A stretch of DNA of 64,000 nt from Temnopleurus reevesii (taxonomy: Eukaryota; Echinodermata; Echinoidea; Temnopleuroida; Temnopleuridae), in assembly GCA_036244855.1 (NCBI GenBank), contig BQKZ01002589.1, forward strand, positions 12,813 through 76,812, written 5' to 3'. The position numbers were made by a program, and so were the translations under genes. The first letter of the stretch is position 1, and every line of letters starts with the position of its first letter. Below, in pieces: positions 55,401 through 58,400 of this stretch. The notes under the pieces were generated by a model, which worked only from the letters and a program-made list of their open reading frames with translations, did no database searches and was not told the origin of the DNA.

Positions 55401-58400
55401 TGAAGACAAAAAATGCATATTAATTAAATGTGCTTTTCGAAAACTGAAACTCTGGAGGAGTGCAGTTGAATTGGATCACTTGACTAATGGGAGACAGTTG
55501 AAAAGCTTATAGAAACACTTGAATATAAAATGATCCAAATTAACATGTGGTGAGTTTTGCATAGGTAGTGACAGATACAATGTAGGTTGTGCAAAGGCTT
55601 CTTGTGAAATTTTTAGACAGGTCTTTTTTAACCCCAAAAAATTAAAAGTAATAATAAAAAATCAAAGACCTCTCGAGACTCTGACTGGTGAGAAATATTA
55701 TTTGTGATGTGGTTCTTACTCTTGCCATACTCATCATACTGATTTCCAGTAGGAAGGAAGTCATCCACATTATGCTGCACTTCATTAAATGGATACTAGA
55801 AGAATACCATCTCAACATTTGCGAGAAAGCTTGGTAATAATGTTAGTTTGCAGTATCCATTTGTCACACACTTGGCGAGAACTCGACTATGATTATTCAT
55901 TACTTTATTCTAGGGGCTTTAAAAAAGGTTTAGTTTTAAAATGGAAGCCTTTTTAACACAAAAGCAGATTCCATTGATGATTGTACTAGTTGAAAAAAAA
56001 TCATGATTGAAATTATTCTCTGCTACATAAATATCTGATTACTCTAAAGAGTTTTTCAGAGCTCACCATGTGCGATCTTGACATTGAAGACACTGCCTGG
56101 GATGTGAGCATTAGCAAACTTGATCTCCACCTTGTAGTTTCCCACCATTCCAGGTGTGTACTCCACATAGTAAACTCCCTTGCCTTTATCTGTCATCGTG
56201 GTCTGGATCTCCTTGCCATCGGGTCCCAGCAGCAGGACGGTTGGTGTTCCAGCTCCAGCACCTATATAAAAGACAACAAAGCATTTATGTCATATTGTTT
56301 TCTTTTTCAGTTATAAACAAATTAACCCATAGACTATTGGAGGCGGGTAGTTCCTCTGCAAATTTATGGGAATTATTGAATTCAGAAGTCAATGGGTTAA
56401 GCAACTTTTCCACTTGTAAACTTTCAATACACCATATAGATGATAAATTGGACTGATCAATCAAAATAACTTTCTATATCGAAACAAGCTTGTCATAAGT
56501 CATTGGCTAATGGATGCAGTATCTTGAATCCTATTCCACTTACCCGGGAGAACAGTCGGATAAACATCAGTGTTTTTTACAGCAGTATCAGACAATAAAT
56601 CAGAACAATAAGAATTGACCAGAAAACAGTCGATGATGCCTTATTAAACTATGATCTGCTGGCTGTTGACCAGCTATGAATAGAGTGTTAGGCAGTTGCA
56701 GCCTCCTTGAGTAAAATGAAAAAAATAGCTGGTCATTATCCTCATCAAATGCTGGCTTTATCCAGGGAAGAAGCTGAATTTGCCATAAACATAATCTGCC
56801 ATAATCATGAGTATTCATCCCTCACACAACAGTGGAAATAAACTAAAGATAAATGAATTGTCAAAAATACACAACTCCCTATTGTTTACTCTTTCAATTT
56901 TAGCACACATAGGAAACTTCCTTTGCCATTATTCTGCAAATTAAATATGGAACAAATATCACATCTATTTACTCAATATAATTCTCAAGCTTCATTCTTT
57001 TTTTCTACTAGAGCCATTGCAAAGGCTTGGATGGGATGCTGTTTACTCTATGTCATTTCTTTATTGTTCTATTCACCCTGTGACACCATGAAATAAACGA
57101 AAAGCTTAATGCTGCAAATTGCTGCAAATAAGGTATGATACAAAATGAACAAGCAAATCTACCTGCTGTAAAGATCTCGAAGTATGTCTTCTGGTTGAGG
57201 ATAACACCAGAAGCTTCAAGACCTGGTCCTTTGGCAGAGCACTTGCTGGCATCAGATGAGATGTTACCGATGTTGACGGTGAAAGGACTCTTGGGGATTT
57301 CTACTGACTTGAATGTGATGGTGATCTTAAAAAGACAAAATATCAAGAGAAATAGATACTAGGAAGAGCTTCTATTAACCCTGTCAGCCCTCAGAGATTC
57401 CATTGCTGAAGTCTGATAACTTCTTACACCCATTAGCAATATGGGCAAGTAAGCAGACCCATCCTAGGAGTATTATGGATTATAGAGAATAAAAATAGAC
57501 ACAATGGCACCAAGAGATTGAGGAAAAATTGGAAAATTTGGCACAGAGAGTTTGTGGGCCAAAAGGAAGAAAAAATTAAAGGTACATTATTGAAAAGGTA
57601 AGATATTAAAAAAAAGTTGTAACCATCACTGCAAATGATGACAAAAAGGACAAACTCATTGCAAAAACTGTCACGATTTTCAACACACAACCATCATTTC
57701 TTGAAACTGGGAGTAGATCCAATCTACAAATATTGCTCTACAGTGCTGTGAGATATAGTATTTCTGTAATTTGATTATCGTCATCATTGATACCACTGAT
57801 ATGGTGGTATATTGTGTTCCCAAGAGTAAACATAGGATGATGTTTCCTTACTGCTCAATTGTCATATTGCAGTTGTTATGGGGGTGAAAACAATTTATTT
57901 TCTTGATATAGGATGTGGTGATACAATTCATCTTTACCAAAGTATGTCATGCTTCTCATTGGAATTCCCATCTTTAGGAAAGTTACTGACATTAAATCTG
58001 TCCAGAAATATTGATTTTAGGTGATATACGAGATAAAATGAAATCACAATAATGAATATTCATTCGCATTTCAATATAAATATGGCATAGTTTGGTCACT
58101 TATCAATGGTTGAAAGGCAAAGATTTGAATGATAGTTAACATATAAATAAATCATCAATTTACAGAGATACGACTAATCAATAGACATCCAATTAAACAA
58201 TGAGGAGATACGATATATTGAAATTTGTTTTATTACAGGCCAAAGATATTTAACTTACAATGTGCTTTCCAGAAATTTTGGCAGTGTATTCAACGGTGTA
58301 GGTTTGTTTCTTATCATGGTTGGGCTTGATGGTACTTTCTACTTTGTTGCCTTTGGGGTCCTTGATTTGCACGTCTACTTGTCCACTGCCTGCTCCGAAG

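Larger units (their letters stand above)
55387..58258 (-). other. Filamin introns around v3 and v4
   Basis: Non-exonic parts (55387-56066, 56262-57162, 57326-58258) are AT-rich with no recognised element. Confidence 0.65.
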